DNA from: an uncultured Eubacteriales bacterium
GTDB lineage: Bacteria; Bacillota; Clostridia; Oscillospirales; Oscillospiraceae
DNA: 29,805 bases
Reading direction: 5' to 3'
Assembly: GCA_900547745.1 (NCBI GenBank)
Contig: URHT01000024.1
Span: 1-29,805 of the forward strand
Shown here: one piece after another, positions 1 through 9,028 of the stretch
Layout: each line of letters starts with the position of its first letter
Position numbering within the stretch: position 1 is the first letter of the stretch
The notes under the pieces: model-generated
Told to the model about the DNA's origin: nothing
The model's input: the letters and a program-made list of their open reading frames with translations, nothing else
Database searches by the model: none
Translations under genes and position numbers: made by a program

Positions 1-73
1 CTTTAGCTCAGTTGGTTAGAGCAGACGGCTCATAACCGTCCGGTCCCGGGTTCGAGTCCCCGAAGGCCCACCA
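1..73 (+). tRNA. tRNA-Met (CAT), 5' end cut off by window
   Basis: The anticodon arm GACGG-CTCATAA-CCGTC carries anticodon CAT. The T-arm GGTTCGAGTCC and an encoded CCA tail (71-73) are present. The 3' acceptor strand AAGGCCC (63-69) needs a 5' strand GGGCCTT, of which only CTT lies in the window, so about four bases are missing at the left edge. Whether this is the elongator or an Ile-decoding (lysidine-modified) tRNA cannot be settled here. It is followed 3 bp later by tRNA-Trp, so the two are probably co-transcribed. Confidence 0.93.
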
Positions 74-76
74 CAT

Positions 77-152
77 AGGGGTATAGCTCAGTTGGTAGAG
101 CAGCGGTCTCCAAAACCGCGTGTCGAGAGTTCGAGCCTTTCTGCCCCTGCCA
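77..152 (+). tRNA. tRNA-Trp (CCA)
   Basis: Acceptor strands AGGGGTA (77-83) and TGCCCCT (142-148) pair. The anticodon arm GCGGT-CTCCAAA-ACCGC gives anticodon CCA at 110-112, and the 3' CCA is encoded (150-152). A terminator hairpin starts immediately after it. Its 3' end (135-151) is perfectly complementary to 189-205, just beyond the terminator, which is unusual and is described under the repeat and ncRNA entries. Confidence 0.95.
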
Positions 153-200
153 AAAACACCACCCAGACGGGTGGTGTTTTTTATTGCGGGCAGGGGCAGA
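148..200 (+). repeat. 53-bp direct repeat, copy 1
   Basis: A perfect 53-bp segment that includes the last five bases of tRNA-Trp, the terminator and the following GC-rich tail. It is repeated exactly at 324-376. The unit spacing is 176 bp. Confidence 0.95.
153..182 (+). terminator. Intrinsic terminator after tRNA-Trp
   Basis: Stem AAACACCACCC (154-164) and GGGTGGTGTTT (169-179) with loop AGAC and a T-run. It begins directly after the tRNA CCA end. Confidence 0.9.
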
Positions 201-201
201 A

Positions 202-304
202 AGGCGAGAAACGAACGCCCGTCTCACAGGGCCGTCAGGGCCTTGAGACGGGGAGCAGCGTGCCGGGGGCACGCTGCGTCCGTGAGAGGAGAGCCGACTC
301 GCCT
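202..304 (+). ncRNA. tRNA-linked three-stem structured RNA element, copy A
   Basis: Closing stem P1: AGGCGAG (202-208) with CTCGCCT (298-304). A conserved AAACGA follows the P1 5' strand. P2: CCCGTCTCA (218-226) with TGAGACGGG (244-252). P3: GCAGCGTGCC (255-264) and GGCACGCTGC (268-277), closed by a GGG loop. Conserved purine-rich GAGAGGAGA (284-292) precedes the P1 3' strand. The same layout occurs after tRNA-Gly at 14794-14891 on the other strand, with compensatory changes in every stem, so selection on RNA structure is likely. The element sits between two terminators, so it is either read by read-through from the tRNA or transcribed separately. I do not recognise the family. It lacks the T-box AGGGTGG core. 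Confidence 0.7.
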
Positions 305-323
305 GCATGATCGGGAGAAGGAC

Positions 324-376
324 TGCCAAAAACACCACCCAGACGGGTGGTGTTTTTTATTGCGGGCAGGGGCAGA
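324..376 (+). repeat. 53-bp direct repeat, copy 2
   Basis: Identical to 148-200, including the TGCCA that forms the tRNA-Trp 3' terminus in copy 1. It closes the structured element on its far side and supplies it with its own terminator. Confidence 0.95.
329..358 (+). terminator. Second copy of the tRNA-Trp terminator
   Basis: Same hairpin and T-run as at 153-182, lying within the 53-bp duplication. It would end any read-through transcript covering the structured element. Confidence 0.9.
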
Positions 377-445
377 GACATTTTTTGCCTATGCTTTTGT
401 CCATATTTAATAGAATGTGTCAATAAATTTTGTGCGGGAATCAAG

Positions 446-474
446 TTGCAACTCTGTCGAAATAATGCTATACT
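446..474 (+). promoter_or_regulatory. Sigma-A promoter of the giant surface protein
   Basis: -35 TTGCAA (446-451), 17-bp spacer, -10 TATACT (469-474). Predicted start near 481, giving a 5' untranslated leader of about 360 nt before the ATG at 839. Confidence 0.8.
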
Positions 475-480
475 AACCCG

Positions 481-838
481 TGTATGTCCAAATATAGGAG
501 AACGCGCCCCTTTCGGCCGTTTTCCTGCGCAGCACAGGCGCACATCCGCGTGTCTGTGCAGGGGGGTGCAAAGCAGAAAAGGGTACCCTTTTCTCGTCCC
601 GGCGAGGCCGGGGCGATGGCCGAGACCACAGGCGGGCGCCGACCGGCCCCGCTTGTGGCGGGCCTGCTGGATGCGTGTCCTGTGTCCGATGCTGCGCAAG
701 GGAGGACGTACATCGGGCTGCGGCGGGGCCCGGCGTTTTGCCGATGCGCCGTCAGGCGCAGCAAAGCCTTGTCCGGCACGGTGTACGGACACATCTGATC
801 CGGAGATCCCAAAAGAAAAAAAGAAAGGATGGGGGAAC
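481..838 (+). ncRNA. Long GC-rich structured 5' leader
   Basis: Between promoter and start codon lie many strong hairpins. GCACAGGCGC (534-543) pairs with GCGTGTCTGTGC (about 549-560). There is a perfect 20-bp palindrome at 575-594, centred on GGTACC. CCCGGC and GCCGGG pair near 598-613. CCACAGGCGGG pairs with CCCGCTTGTGG between about 627 and 660 (11 bp with one wobble). TGCGCC-GTCA-GGCGCA lies near 744-760, and TGTCCG with CGGACA near 770-791. A 104-codon reading frame (484-798) starts within a few bases of the predicted transcript start without a ribosome-binding site, so I read it as incidental to the structure. It could be a cis-regulatory leader or a separate ncRNA. I recognise no riboswitch class. 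Confidence 0.5.
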
Positions 839-3800
839 ATGAGCAAAACGAGAATGGGCAAAAGAGTTGCGTCATTGCTGCTTTCGCTGGTAATGATGCT
901 TTCTCTGCTGCCGACGACGGTGTACGCCACGGGCGGCACCGGCGAAACCAATGGCGCGATCGTCGAGGCGAACACGTCCGATGACAACACGGTGGGGGAA
1001 ACTACCGGCAACCCCGAACTCACCGGTGAGGACGAGGGCGGCGGCGCTGCCAACGGCAGCGAGGGCGAGACAGCGACTGTCGCTACTATCGGCAGCGCTA
1101 CTTACGAGACGCTGGACGAGGCAATCGCGGCTGTTGCGGACGGCGAGACCATCGTGGTCAACGCGGGCGAGTACACACTGAACGGCAGCCTGAACTACAC
1201 GGGCAAGGCGTTCACTATCGCGGCTGCCGAGGGTGCGAAGGTCTCCTTCGACATGTCCGCTGCCGTGGCCCTGCATGGTGCGAAGATCACTTTCAACAAC
1301 GTGACCTTCGACTATAAGACCAATGGCAACTACATCGGCCTGCAGCATGCCGACACGCTGGTGTACAACAACTGCACCATCAACGGCATGGTGTTCCTGT
1401 ATGCCGTCAACGAGACGTTCAACGGCTGCACCTTCAATCAGACCAGCGCGGGCGCCTACAACGTCTGGACGTATGGCGCGCAGAACGCCGCGTTCAACGG
1501 CTGCACCTTCAACTGCGTGGGTAAGGCTGTGCTGGTGTACAACGAGGGCACTGACCACAAGACTGACCTGACGGTGACGAAGACCTCGTTTAATGCTTCC
1601 GCTCCCGTTACGGGCAAGGCGGCTATCGAGATCGACACCAGTCTGATGAAGAACGGCGGCGCCACCATCACCGTGGACGAGCAGACCAAGGCTGAGGGCT
1701 TCGCCGCCGGCTCCAACAGCGGCAACTCTCTGTGGAACGACAAGATGCAGACGGCCGACACCAACAAGAACACCACGGTGACCGTGGGTGGCGTGGAGGT
1801 GTTTGTGCCGAAGGCCACGGCATCTGCTGCCGCGCAGATCGGTGAGACGACCTATGAGACGCTGGCTGCTGCCATTGCGGCTGCCAAGGACGGCGAGACT
1901 GTGACGCTGCTGAAGGATTGCTCCGGCAACGGCATCGTGGTCGAGGACAACACGTTCACGGGCAAGGGCCTGACGGTCGACTTCGCCGGTCACACCTACA
2001 CCGTGGGCGGTGTGCTGGTTGGCTCCGCCACGACTGGTACCAATGCGTTCCAGCTGCTGCAGGGCAACAAGATCACTTTCAAGAACGGTACGATCGCGGG
2101 AGTTGCGGAGAACACCAAGCCCGCCGAGGATACCCCGAACTGGCATGGCGCACCCGCCATTGTCATCCAGAACTACTGCGACCTGACCCTGGAGAGCATG
2201 ACCGTCTCCGGCGGTGATGAGACTGTCTACACCATGTCCAACAACTGCGGCAACGTGGTGATCGAGAATACCACCATCAACGCAGGTAAGGCGAAGGGTT
2301 ACACTTCTCCTGCTGTCGCGTTCGATGTCTGCCGCTACAGCAGTTACCCCTCCGTCACTGTGACGGTCAAGGGCAACAGCGTCATCAACGGGGATGTGGA
2401 GGTCAGCGGCACCATCGGTGAGGGCCAGAGCCGCCAGCTGTACGTCGAGGGTGGCAAGTTTACCGGTGAGTTTAAGGTGAGCGGCAATGTGCCCGCGAAC
2501 ATCACTGTCTCCGGCGGTACGTTCTCCAGCGCGGTTCCCGCGGAGTACTGCGCGGAGGGCTATACCCCCGTGAAGAACGCTGACGGCACCTATGGCGTAG
2601 TCGAGGCGGCCACGGCTGCCGGCGACGGCACCGAGGCTAAGCCCTACACGCTGGAGCAGCTGGGCGCTATGACCCGTAAGGCGTATATCGAGGCGCAGAA
2701 TCGCCTGAACGGCACCATGTATGTCACCGTGGGCGACTACGCCTATGACACCAACGGCGTGCTGGGCAACGGTGTGCGCGACGACACCACGGGCCAGACC
2801 CCCGATCACTCCAAGCTCAACGCCTATGGCGAGAACGGCTATCTGGGTGAGAAGAACGACGGCGCCAACGGCAAGAGCGTTGTGTTCGTCGGCGGCTCCA
2901 TCACCAGCGGCGTCACGGGTTACACCAGCATCGACAAGATCGGCACATCCCTGCTGCTGGCGCTGCCCGCTTACACCAACGTGACGTTCAAGGGTATTAC
3001 CTTCAACAACGTCATGAGCTTCAACTATCAGCTGTACACCTCTCCCTGGAGCCAGCTGGGCGAGCTGAAGTTCGACGGCTGCACCTTCAATGGCATCATT
3101 GTGGGCGCTATCGCGGCTCAGACGCTGACGTTTAACAGGTGTGAGTTCAAGAACTACACCAATACTACAGATGCCAACAACTCCAACCCCACATGGATCC
3201 GGCCTGCCTACGGCAACTGGACCCAGGGCGATAACGAGGGCCAGGGCAGCGACTTCAAGTCCCTGACTACCATCAACTTCACCGACAACAAGGTCACCAG
3301 CACACGCCCCGTGAAGTTTGAGTACATTTCCCAGTGGGATATCACGAGCACTGTCACCGCCACCGGCAACTCCTTTGATATCAGCAAGCAGGACGGGGAC
3401 ACCGCAATCAAGAATGTCGGCTTGTATCTTGGCGCTCACACGGATGCAAATGCGTTTAACCTCGTGGCGGAGAACAACACCAAGAGCAAAAATACCGCCG
3501 CGCTGTACACCATTCCCGAAGGGAAAACGTCTTTGCCTCTCGGCTCTACCGTGAAGAATCTCGCGGGTGAACCGGTTGAGCTGACTGACGCACTCAAGTG
3601 GAAGGCTGGGGACGCGGCGACGGACAAGATCGTCCTGAAGACGGTGGAAGCTGTTGCCTCCGTCGGCAGCAAGCAGTACGGCTCGCTGCAGGCGGCTATC
3701 GATGCGGCTACGGCGGGACAGACCGTTATCCTACTGACTAACGTAAACGAGAATGTCGAGATCGCAAAGGAGAAGAATCTGACTCTCGACCTGAACGGCA

Positions 3801-6800
3801 AGACCCTGAGCGGCGGCACCGGTACGGCTAAGGCTGCGCTGAGCAACCTTGGTACGATCACCATTCAGGACACCAGCGCGGCTAAGACCGGTACCATCAA
3901 GCGTGATGACACTGGTACTGTGGGTGAGACCTCCTACTACGTCATCCGCAACCAGGGCACGATGACCATCGAAAGCGGTATCGTGATCAACAACTCCGGC
4001 TACAAGAAGGCGAATCCTACCGGTTCCATGGTCGGCAGCTCCCTGATCTGCAACGGCGATTGTAACGAGGGGGGTACGCTGACCATTAAGGGCGGCACGT
4101 TTACGCAGAATAACTTCATCGCCATTAAGAACGGTGCATTGGGTGTGCTGCATGTCTCTGGCGGTACGATCACCAGCAACCACTCCGCGATCCAGAACTG
4201 GTTCAAGGCCGATATCACCGGCGGCGAGATCAAGGGTCAGCTGTGGACGGATGCCTATAAAGCGGACGAATCCGTAGGCCAGACCACGATCGGCGGCGAT
4301 GCCAAGTTCACCGGCGAGATCGTGATGGATATCGCCGGCAGCGTAGCTCCCACGTTGGCGATCAACGGTGGTAATCTGAATGTCACTAACTGGCGCATTA
4401 CCAGCGCTGCGGCCAGCGTCGGCGCGAAGCCTTCCGTCTCCGGCGGTACGTTCTCCAGCGCGGTTCCCGCGGAGTACTGCGCGGAGGGCTTCATCCCCGT
4501 GAAGAACGCTGACGGCACCTACGGCGTCAAGGCAGGCGCTTACGTTGCGCAGATCGGTGATGTCAAGTACGAGACGCTGCAGGCGGCTATTGATGCCGTT
4601 AAGGCGAACGAGACCATCTATGTGCTGGGCAACATCGATCTGGGTACCGACGAGCTGAGCACCTACGATGTGAAAACGACGGTAAAGAATGTTACCATCG
4701 ATCTGGGCGGCTACACCGTGACCAGCGCGGGTAGGTTTACCGTGTACCTCAAGGTCAACGGCTGGACGATCCAGCACGGTACGATCCAGAATACCAACGC
4801 GAGTACGACTTACGGTACGCTGTATGTCGGCGGCAGCTCCAACTCCACCACGCTGAAGAACCTGACGGTGGAGAGCAAGACAAACGGTGTGCAATTCGCG
4901 ATTGCCAGCAGTAAGAACGGCATCAAGGCCAGCATCACCGTTGAGGACGGCACCAAGATCTCCGGCAACTACGGTGTGTACATGAAGGGCCAGCCCAAGC
5001 CGTGGAGAGATACCAGAGATGGTCAGGAGATTCTGAACGTCAACGGCGGCGAGATCACCGGCACGACGGCGGCGATCGCCGTTTTCGGCGCGGGGAAGGG
5101 CAACACGAAGGCGGGCGTTATCGTCAACATCAACGGCGGTAAGGTCTACAGCGACAGCTACGCCATCGCCGGCAACGGATCTTCCGTTCTGGAGAATACC
5201 ACCATCAACATCAGCGGCGGCAAGGTGTTCTCCAACAAGGATACGGCCATCTATCATCCGCAGGCCGGTACGGTGACGATCAGCGGCGGTGAGGTTTACG
5301 GCGTGACCGGCGGCGTTCAGATGTGTGCAGGCACTCTGAATGTGACAGGCGGTACGATCAGCGCCACCGGCAACGGTGACGTTTCCGGCAAGACCGGCGA
5401 CGGCTCCATCCCTGACGGCGCGGCTGTTTCCATCGTGAATCGCGCGTATCCCGCCGGTGCTCCCACCATGACCATCAGCGGCGGCACGTTTACCAGCGCT
5501 GCGGGTGTCGGTGCGGTTCAGGCTTATGGCTGGAAAAACAACAGCCAGCAGACGTGGGATAAGCCGAACGCTTCCGTCTCCGGCGGTACGTTCTCCAGCG
5601 CGGTCAAGGAAGAATACTGCGCTACCGGTTACATCCCCACCGCCAATGCTGACGGCACCTACGGCGTCAAGGAAGGCGTTTACGTCGCCAAGGTTGACAA
5701 CGTCAAGTACGAGACGCTGCAGGCGGCTATCAATGCGGCCAAGCGCAACGCTACCGTGACGATGCTGGCGAATACCCGCGAGAACGTCACCATTTCCACC
5801 CCTTATCTGACCCTTGACCTGAACGGCTTCACCCTGAATGGCGGCACCGAGAAGGGCAAGCCCGCACTGACCGTTACGGCCCGCGTGACCGTCAAGGACA
5901 GCAGCACGGCGCAGACCGGTACCATCATGCGTGAGGATACTGCGGAGAACTCCGGTGTTTCCTCCCACTATGTCATCGACGTTCAGGGCGGCGGCTGGCT
6001 CACCTTCGAGAGCGGCACTGTCAAGAACAACAGCGGCAACGCGAATGGGAAGGGCGCGTCTCTGGTGCGCGTGGGCGATGACAGAGTCGCCAAGTACCCC
6101 GGCCTGAATATCAAGGGCGGCACGTTTACCCAGGACAACTTCATCGTGATCAAGGTCGATCGCGGCGATCTGTTCCTGAACGGCGGCACCCTGAACAGCA
6201 AGAATAGCTATGCCATTGAGGACTGGCACAGAGCTACCATCAAGGGCGGCACGGTCAACGGCACAGTGGCGGCTTGGACGTACAGCGGCGGGTACAGCAG
6301 CTCTCTGGAGATCAGCGGCGGCACCATCAACGGTGATGTCACCTCTGTGAACTACGGCAATGCCGATGGTAAGAAAGCGACTGTTGCCATCACTGGCGGT
6401 ACTATCAACGGCGAACTGGATACTCGTAGCTATGATCCCAAGACGAACAAGCTGACCAGTATTAGCGATGCTACCAAGGCGACTATTGAGGTCACCGCTG
6501 GTACGTTTGCCAAGGATCCCACCAAGTATCTGGTCGAGGGTTCTACCGTCAAGACGAACAGCGACGGCACCTTCGGTGTGGAGAAGGCTTATCTCGCCAC
6601 GGTCGGCAAAACCTCCTACTACACCATGGAGGAGGCGTTCAAGGCGCAGACGGCCAGTGGTGAGCCCGTCGTTATGCTGCGCGATTATACCACCGGTTCA
6701 CCGTTCAACTCCGGCACCATTAACCGCACGGTGGATTTGAACGGCTACACCTGGACCTGCACCGGCACGGATACAAACAGCGCGGCCTTCGAGATCAACA

Positions 6801-9016
6801 ACCCCGATGTGACGCTGACCGTGAAGAACGGCAAGATCGTCAGCAGCCAGCTGGTGGGTCTGATCCCCTCGGCTATGGGCGGTACCATCAAGTACGACAA
6901 CGCCGGTCTGGTGTTCGAGGATGTTGTGATGACGACCACCGCTCACAGCGGCATCGAGACCAACGGCAACAACACCAACGATACCGTTACGCTGAAGAAC
7001 AGTACGCTGAATGTGCCTAACGGCTACGGCATCTACTTCCCCAGCAGCGGTACGCTGACCATTGACAACAGCACCATCAATGCCAAGACCATGGGCGTGC
7101 AGGTCTGCGCCGGCAGCCTGAGCATCAATGCCGGCAGCGCCATCACCGTCACCGGCGATGCGGTGCCCAAGACCGAGAATGACGGCGCCATTCAGGACGG
7201 CGCGGCGATCTCCATCGTGAACCGCACCGGCTACAAGGGCCTGGGCGATGTGACCGTCACCGGCGGTAAGTTTACTGCCAAGGCTGGCAACAAGGCCATC
7301 AAGGCTTACGACTGGGCGAACAACACCGAGACTGAGTTCACTGCCAACAAGACGGTCGCCGTTTCCGGCGGTACGTTCTCCAGCGCGGTGCCCGAGGGCC
7401 TGTGCGCGCCGGGCTTTATTCCTACCACCAACGGTGACGGCACCTACGGCGTCAAGGCAGGCGTTTACGTTGCCGAGGTCAACGGTGTGGCGTATGCTAC
7501 GCTGTCTGAGGCCATTGCGGCTGCCAAGGACGGCGATACCGTGAAGCTGCTGCGAGACATCAATACGCCTGAGATCAGCTACATGATCAGCAGGTCTCTG
7601 ACCATTGATCTGAACGGCATGACCGTCACCGGCAGTGGCTATGATGCCGTGTTCCAGATCGATAATGCGGATGCGAAGGTGGTCATTAAGAACGGTAAGG
7701 TCGTTGCTGTGGAGCAGAGCGGCAGTGCCGGCAAATACACGATGGCTATCTGGGCCAGCAAGGCGGGCTGCGAGGTCACTCTTGAGGGACTCGATGTCAG
7801 CCAGAAGATTACGCACACGGATGATCCGCAGATGGATATGATCTATGCCAGTGGCGGTACAATCACTATCAACAGCGGTAATTTCGTGAGCGGAACTCCT
7901 GCGTGGACGCTGAACTGCAACGATACAAGCTATAAGAACGGTACAGCCAAAATCATTGTCACCGGCGGTACGTTCGTGGGCTTCGATCCCGCCAACAACA
8001 AGGCGGAGGGCGAGGGCACCAGCTTCGTGGCTGCGGGATATGTTTCCCGCATGGATGAGGATGGCAGCTACACTGTGGTTCCGGCGAATGCGAAGATCAC
8101 TGTCGGCAAGCGCCTGTCGATCGGCAACGACCTGACCATCACCTATCTGGTCAACCTGACCGACTGCACGAATCCGTGGGTGAAGTTCCAGTTCTACAAC
8201 GATGACATCAAGGGCTATACAACGGTCGAGGTCAAGAACTACGGAACGGCTACCGTTGAGGGTCCCGATGGAAGACCTGTGGAGGTATTCACCTTCGACT
8301 TCACCGGCGTCAATCCCCAGCGTATGACCGATACGCTGAAGGCAACCGTGTATGCAGAGGATGCAAGCGGCAATGTGGTTGAGTATCAGGTCGCCGATTA
8401 CAGCGTGGCACAGTATTGCAGCAACAAGCTGGCGAAGCTTGGCCAGGATGATTCGCTGCGGAAGCTGATCGGCAATCTGGTCGCGTACGGCGCGGCGGCT
8501 CAGGTATACCAGAATTATCGTACGGATAATCTGGTGAGCACAGTTGTGTCCGGTGCCGTTTCTACCGATTACACTGACCGGCTGTCCAGCGTGACGCAGT
8601 ACACCGGAAAGGTGACGGGCGCTGCCGGTGTCACTATCAAGGGCAAGACGCTGGTTCTGAGCAACACCTTCGCAGTGCGTGTGTACTTCACGGTGAACAA
8701 GGGCGTTGACATCGCGAACGTCAGCTTCAAGGTGACCGCTAACGGCAAGACTGACACTGTGAACTCCTTCGAGAAGGACGAGAAGCTGGGCTATTACTAC
8801 TTCGACTACGCAAACCTGAACGCCACGCAGTTGGATAGCGAGGTCAAATTCGAGTCTTTTGTCAACGAGACTGGCGTGGGCGATATGGTGACATACAGTG
8901 TCAACACCTATCTGGCAAAGAAGATGCCCAACTATGACAAGAGCAGCAATGCGTATAAGTTCATGGCAGAACTGTTCAACTATGGTTGTGCCTGCACGGA
9001 GTATGCAAGTAAGTAA
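839..9016 (+). CDS. Giant secreted repeat protein, beta-helix type (putative adhesin)
   Basis: 2,725 residues. The ATG at 839 has GAAAGGATGGGGG upstream and is followed by a clear signal peptide (positive start, hydrophobic core, likely cleavage after VYA at 30), so the longer frame upstream is not used. After an acidic Gly/Thr-rich linker come seven modules. Each opens with a motif like IGxxxYETLxxAIxAAKxGxTVxLL, near residues 82, 332, 940, 1237, 1617, 1920 and 2212. Short TIxGGTFxxx rungs follow, typical of right-handed parallel beta-helices. Most modules close with a GGTFSSAVP...YCAEGF...NADGTYGV segment. A different C-terminal domain spans about 2414-2725 (KLAKLGQDDSLRKLIGN, YGAAAQVYQNY). 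I see no LPXTG sorting signal and no SLH domain, so anchoring is unclear. Likely role: surface adhesion or glycan contact (inference). A 34-residue peptide gene follows directly. Confidence 0.85.
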   Translation: MSKTRMGKRVASLLLSLVMMLSLLPTTVYATGGTGETNGAIVEANTSDDNTVGETTGNPELTGEDEGGGAANGSEGETATVATIGSATYETLDEAIAAVADGETIVVNAGEYTLNGSLNYTGKAFTIAAAEGAKVSFDMSAAVALHGAKITFNNVTFDYKTNGNYIGLQHADTLVYNNCTINGMVFLYAVNETFNGCTFNQTSAGAYNVWTYGAQNAAFNGCTFNCVGKAVLVYNEGTDHKTDLTVTKTSFNASAPVTGKAAIEIDTSLMKNGGATITVDEQTKAEGFAAGSNSGNSLWNDKMQTADTNKNTTVTVGGVEVFVPKATASAAAQIGETTYETLAAAIAAAKDGETVTLLKDCSGNGIVVEDNTFTGKGLTVDFAGHTYTVGGVLVGSATTGTNAFQLLQGNKITFKNGTIAGVAENTKPAEDTPNWHGAPAIVIQNYCDLTLESMTVSGGDETVYTMSNNCGNVVIENTTINAGKAKGYTSPAVAFDVCRYSSYPSVTVTVKGNSVINGDVEVSGTIGEGQSRQLYVEGGKFTGEFKVSGNVPANITVSGGTFSSAVPAEYCAEGYTPVKNADGTYGVVEAATAAGDGTEAKPYTLEQLGAMTRKAYIEAQNRLNGTMYVTVGDYAYDTNGVLGNGVRDDTTGQTPDHSKLNAYGENGYLGEKNDGANGKSVVFVGGSITSGVTGYTSIDKIGTSLLLALPAYTNVTFKGITFNNVMSFNYQLYTSPWSQLGELKFDGCTFNGIIVGAIAAQTLTFNRCEFKNYTNTTDANNSNPTWIRPAYGNWTQGDNEGQGSDFKSLTTINFTDNKVTSTRPVKFEYISQWDITSTVTATGNSFDISKQDGDTAIKNVGLYLGAHTDANAFNLVAENNTKSKNTAALYTIPEGKTSLPLGSTVKNLAGEPVELTDALKWKAGDAATDKIVLKTVEAVASVGSKQYGSLQAAIDAATAGQTVILLTNVNENVEIAKEKNLTLDLNGKTLSGGTGTAKAALSNLGTITIQDTSAAKTGTIKRDDTGTVGETSYYVIRNQGTMTIESGIVINNSGYKKANPTGSMVGSSLICNGDCNEGGTLTIKGGTFTQNNFIAIKNGALGVLHVSGGTITSNHSAIQNWFKADITGGEIKGQLWTDAYKADESVGQTTIGGDAKFTGEIVMDIAGSVAPTLAINGGNLNVTNWRITSAAASVGAKPSVSGGTFSSAVPAEYCAEGFIPVKNADGTYGVKAGAYVAQIGDVKYETLQAAIDAVKANETIYVLGNIDLGTDELSTYDVKTTVKNVTIDLGGYTVTSAGRFTVYLKVNGWTIQHGTIQNTNASTTYGTLYVGGSSNSTTLKNLTVESKTNGVQFAIASSKNGIKASITVEDGTKISGNYGVYMKGQPKPWRDTRDGQEILNVNGGEITGTTAAIAVFGAGKGNTKAGVIVNINGGKVYSDSYAIAGNGSSVLENTTINISGGKVFSNKDTAIYHPQAGTVTISGGEVYGVTGGVQMCAGTLNVTGGTISATGNGDVSGKTGDGSIPDGAAVSIVNRAYPAGAPTMTISGGTFTSAAGVGAVQAYGWKNNSQQTWDKPNASVSGGTFSSAVKEEYCATGYIPTANADGTYGVKEGVYVAKVDNVKYETLQAAINAAKRNATVTMLANTRENVTISTPYLTLDLNGFTLNGGTEKGKPALTVTARVTVKDSSTAQTGTIMREDTAENSGVSSHYVIDVQGGGWLTFESGTVKNNSGNANGKGASLVRVGDDRVAKYPGLNIKGGTFTQDNFIVIKVDRGDLFLNGGTLNSKNSYAIEDWHRATIKGGTVNGTVAAWTYSGGYSSSLEISGGTINGDVTSVNYGNADGKKATVAITGGTINGELDTRSYDPKTNKLTSISDATKATIEVTAGTFAKDPTKYLVEGSTVKTNSDGTFGVEKAYLATVGKTSYYTMEEAFKAQTASGEPVVMLRDYTTGSPFNSGTINRTVDLNGYTWTCTGTDTNSAAFEINNPDVTLTVKNGKIVSSQLVGLIPSAMGGTIKYDNAGLVFEDVVMTTTAHSGIETNGNNTNDTVTLKNSTLNVPNGYGIYFPSSGTLTIDNSTINAKTMGVQVCAGSLSINAGSAITVTGDAVPKTENDGAIQDGAAISIVNRTGYKGLGDVTVTGGKFTAKAGNKAIKAYDWANNTETEFTANKTVAVSGGTFSSAVPEGLCAPGFIPTTNGDGTYGVKAGVYVAEVNGVAYATLSEAIAAAKDGDTVKLLRDINTPEISYMISRSLTIDLNGMTVTGSGYDAVFQIDNADAKVVIKNGKVVAVEQSGSAGKYTMAIWASKAGCEVTLEGLDVSQKITHTDDPQMDMIYASGGTITINSGNFVSGTPAWTLNCNDTSYKNGTAKIIVTGGTFVGFDPANNKAEGEGTSFVAAGYVSRMDEDGSYTVVPANAKITVGKRLSIGNDLTITYLVNLTDCTNPWVKFQFYNDDIKGYTTVEVKNYGTATVEGPDGRPVEVFTFDFTGVNPQRMTDTLKATVYAEDASGNVVEYQVADYSVAQYCSNKLAKLGQDDSLRKLIGNLVAYGAAAQVYQNYRTDNLVSTVVSGAVSTDYTDRLSSVTQYTGKVTGAAGVTIKGKTLVLSNTFAVRVYFTVNKGVDIANVSFKVTANGKTDTVNSFEKDEKLGYYYFDYANLNATQLDSEVKFESFVNETGVGDMVTYSVNTYLAKKMPNYDKSSNAYKFMAELFNYGCACTEYASK
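2507..2598 (+). repeat. Near-identical DNA repeat inside the surface-protein gene
   Basis: About 90 bp starting GTCTCCGGCGGTACGTTC and ending in the codons for DGTYGV. It recurs at about 4436, 5576 and, slightly diverged, 7361. The first two copies are nearly identical at DNA level, including synonymous positions, which points to recent duplication or gene conversion. Confidence 0.8.
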
Positions 9017-9028
9017 AGGAGGAAGAGT

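Larger units (their letters stand above)
135..205. repeat. Inverted repeat linking tRNA-Trp 3' end to downstream element
   Basis: The last 17 bases of tRNA-Trp before the final A (135-151, starting GCCTTTCTG) recur in perfect reverse complement at 189-205, with the terminator hairpin between the arms. In RNA the terminator would be the tip of a long hairpin that consumes the tRNA T-stem 3' strand and acceptor 3' strand, so it competes with the tRNA fold. Confidence 0.85.

Noticed and set aside
202..304. Structured element as a T-box or other known riboswitch
   Set aside because: No AGGGTGG T-box core, no specifier-like arrangement, and it lies downstream of a tRNA rather than in front of a synthetase or transport gene.
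148..376. Direct repeats as a CRISPR array
   Set aside because: Only two units, 53 bp long, containing tRNA end and terminator, with no regular spacer series and no cas genes.
484..798. 104-codon ORF in the leader
   Set aside because: It starts about 3 nt from the predicted transcript start with no ribosome-binding site, is Arg-rich and low in hydrophobic core, and coincides with dense hairpins; an open antisense frame shows the same effect of base composition.
347..838. N-terminal extension of the giant surface-protein reading frame
   Set aside because: It begins before the predicted promoter, has no ribosome-binding site, and would bury the clear signal peptide that starts at 839.
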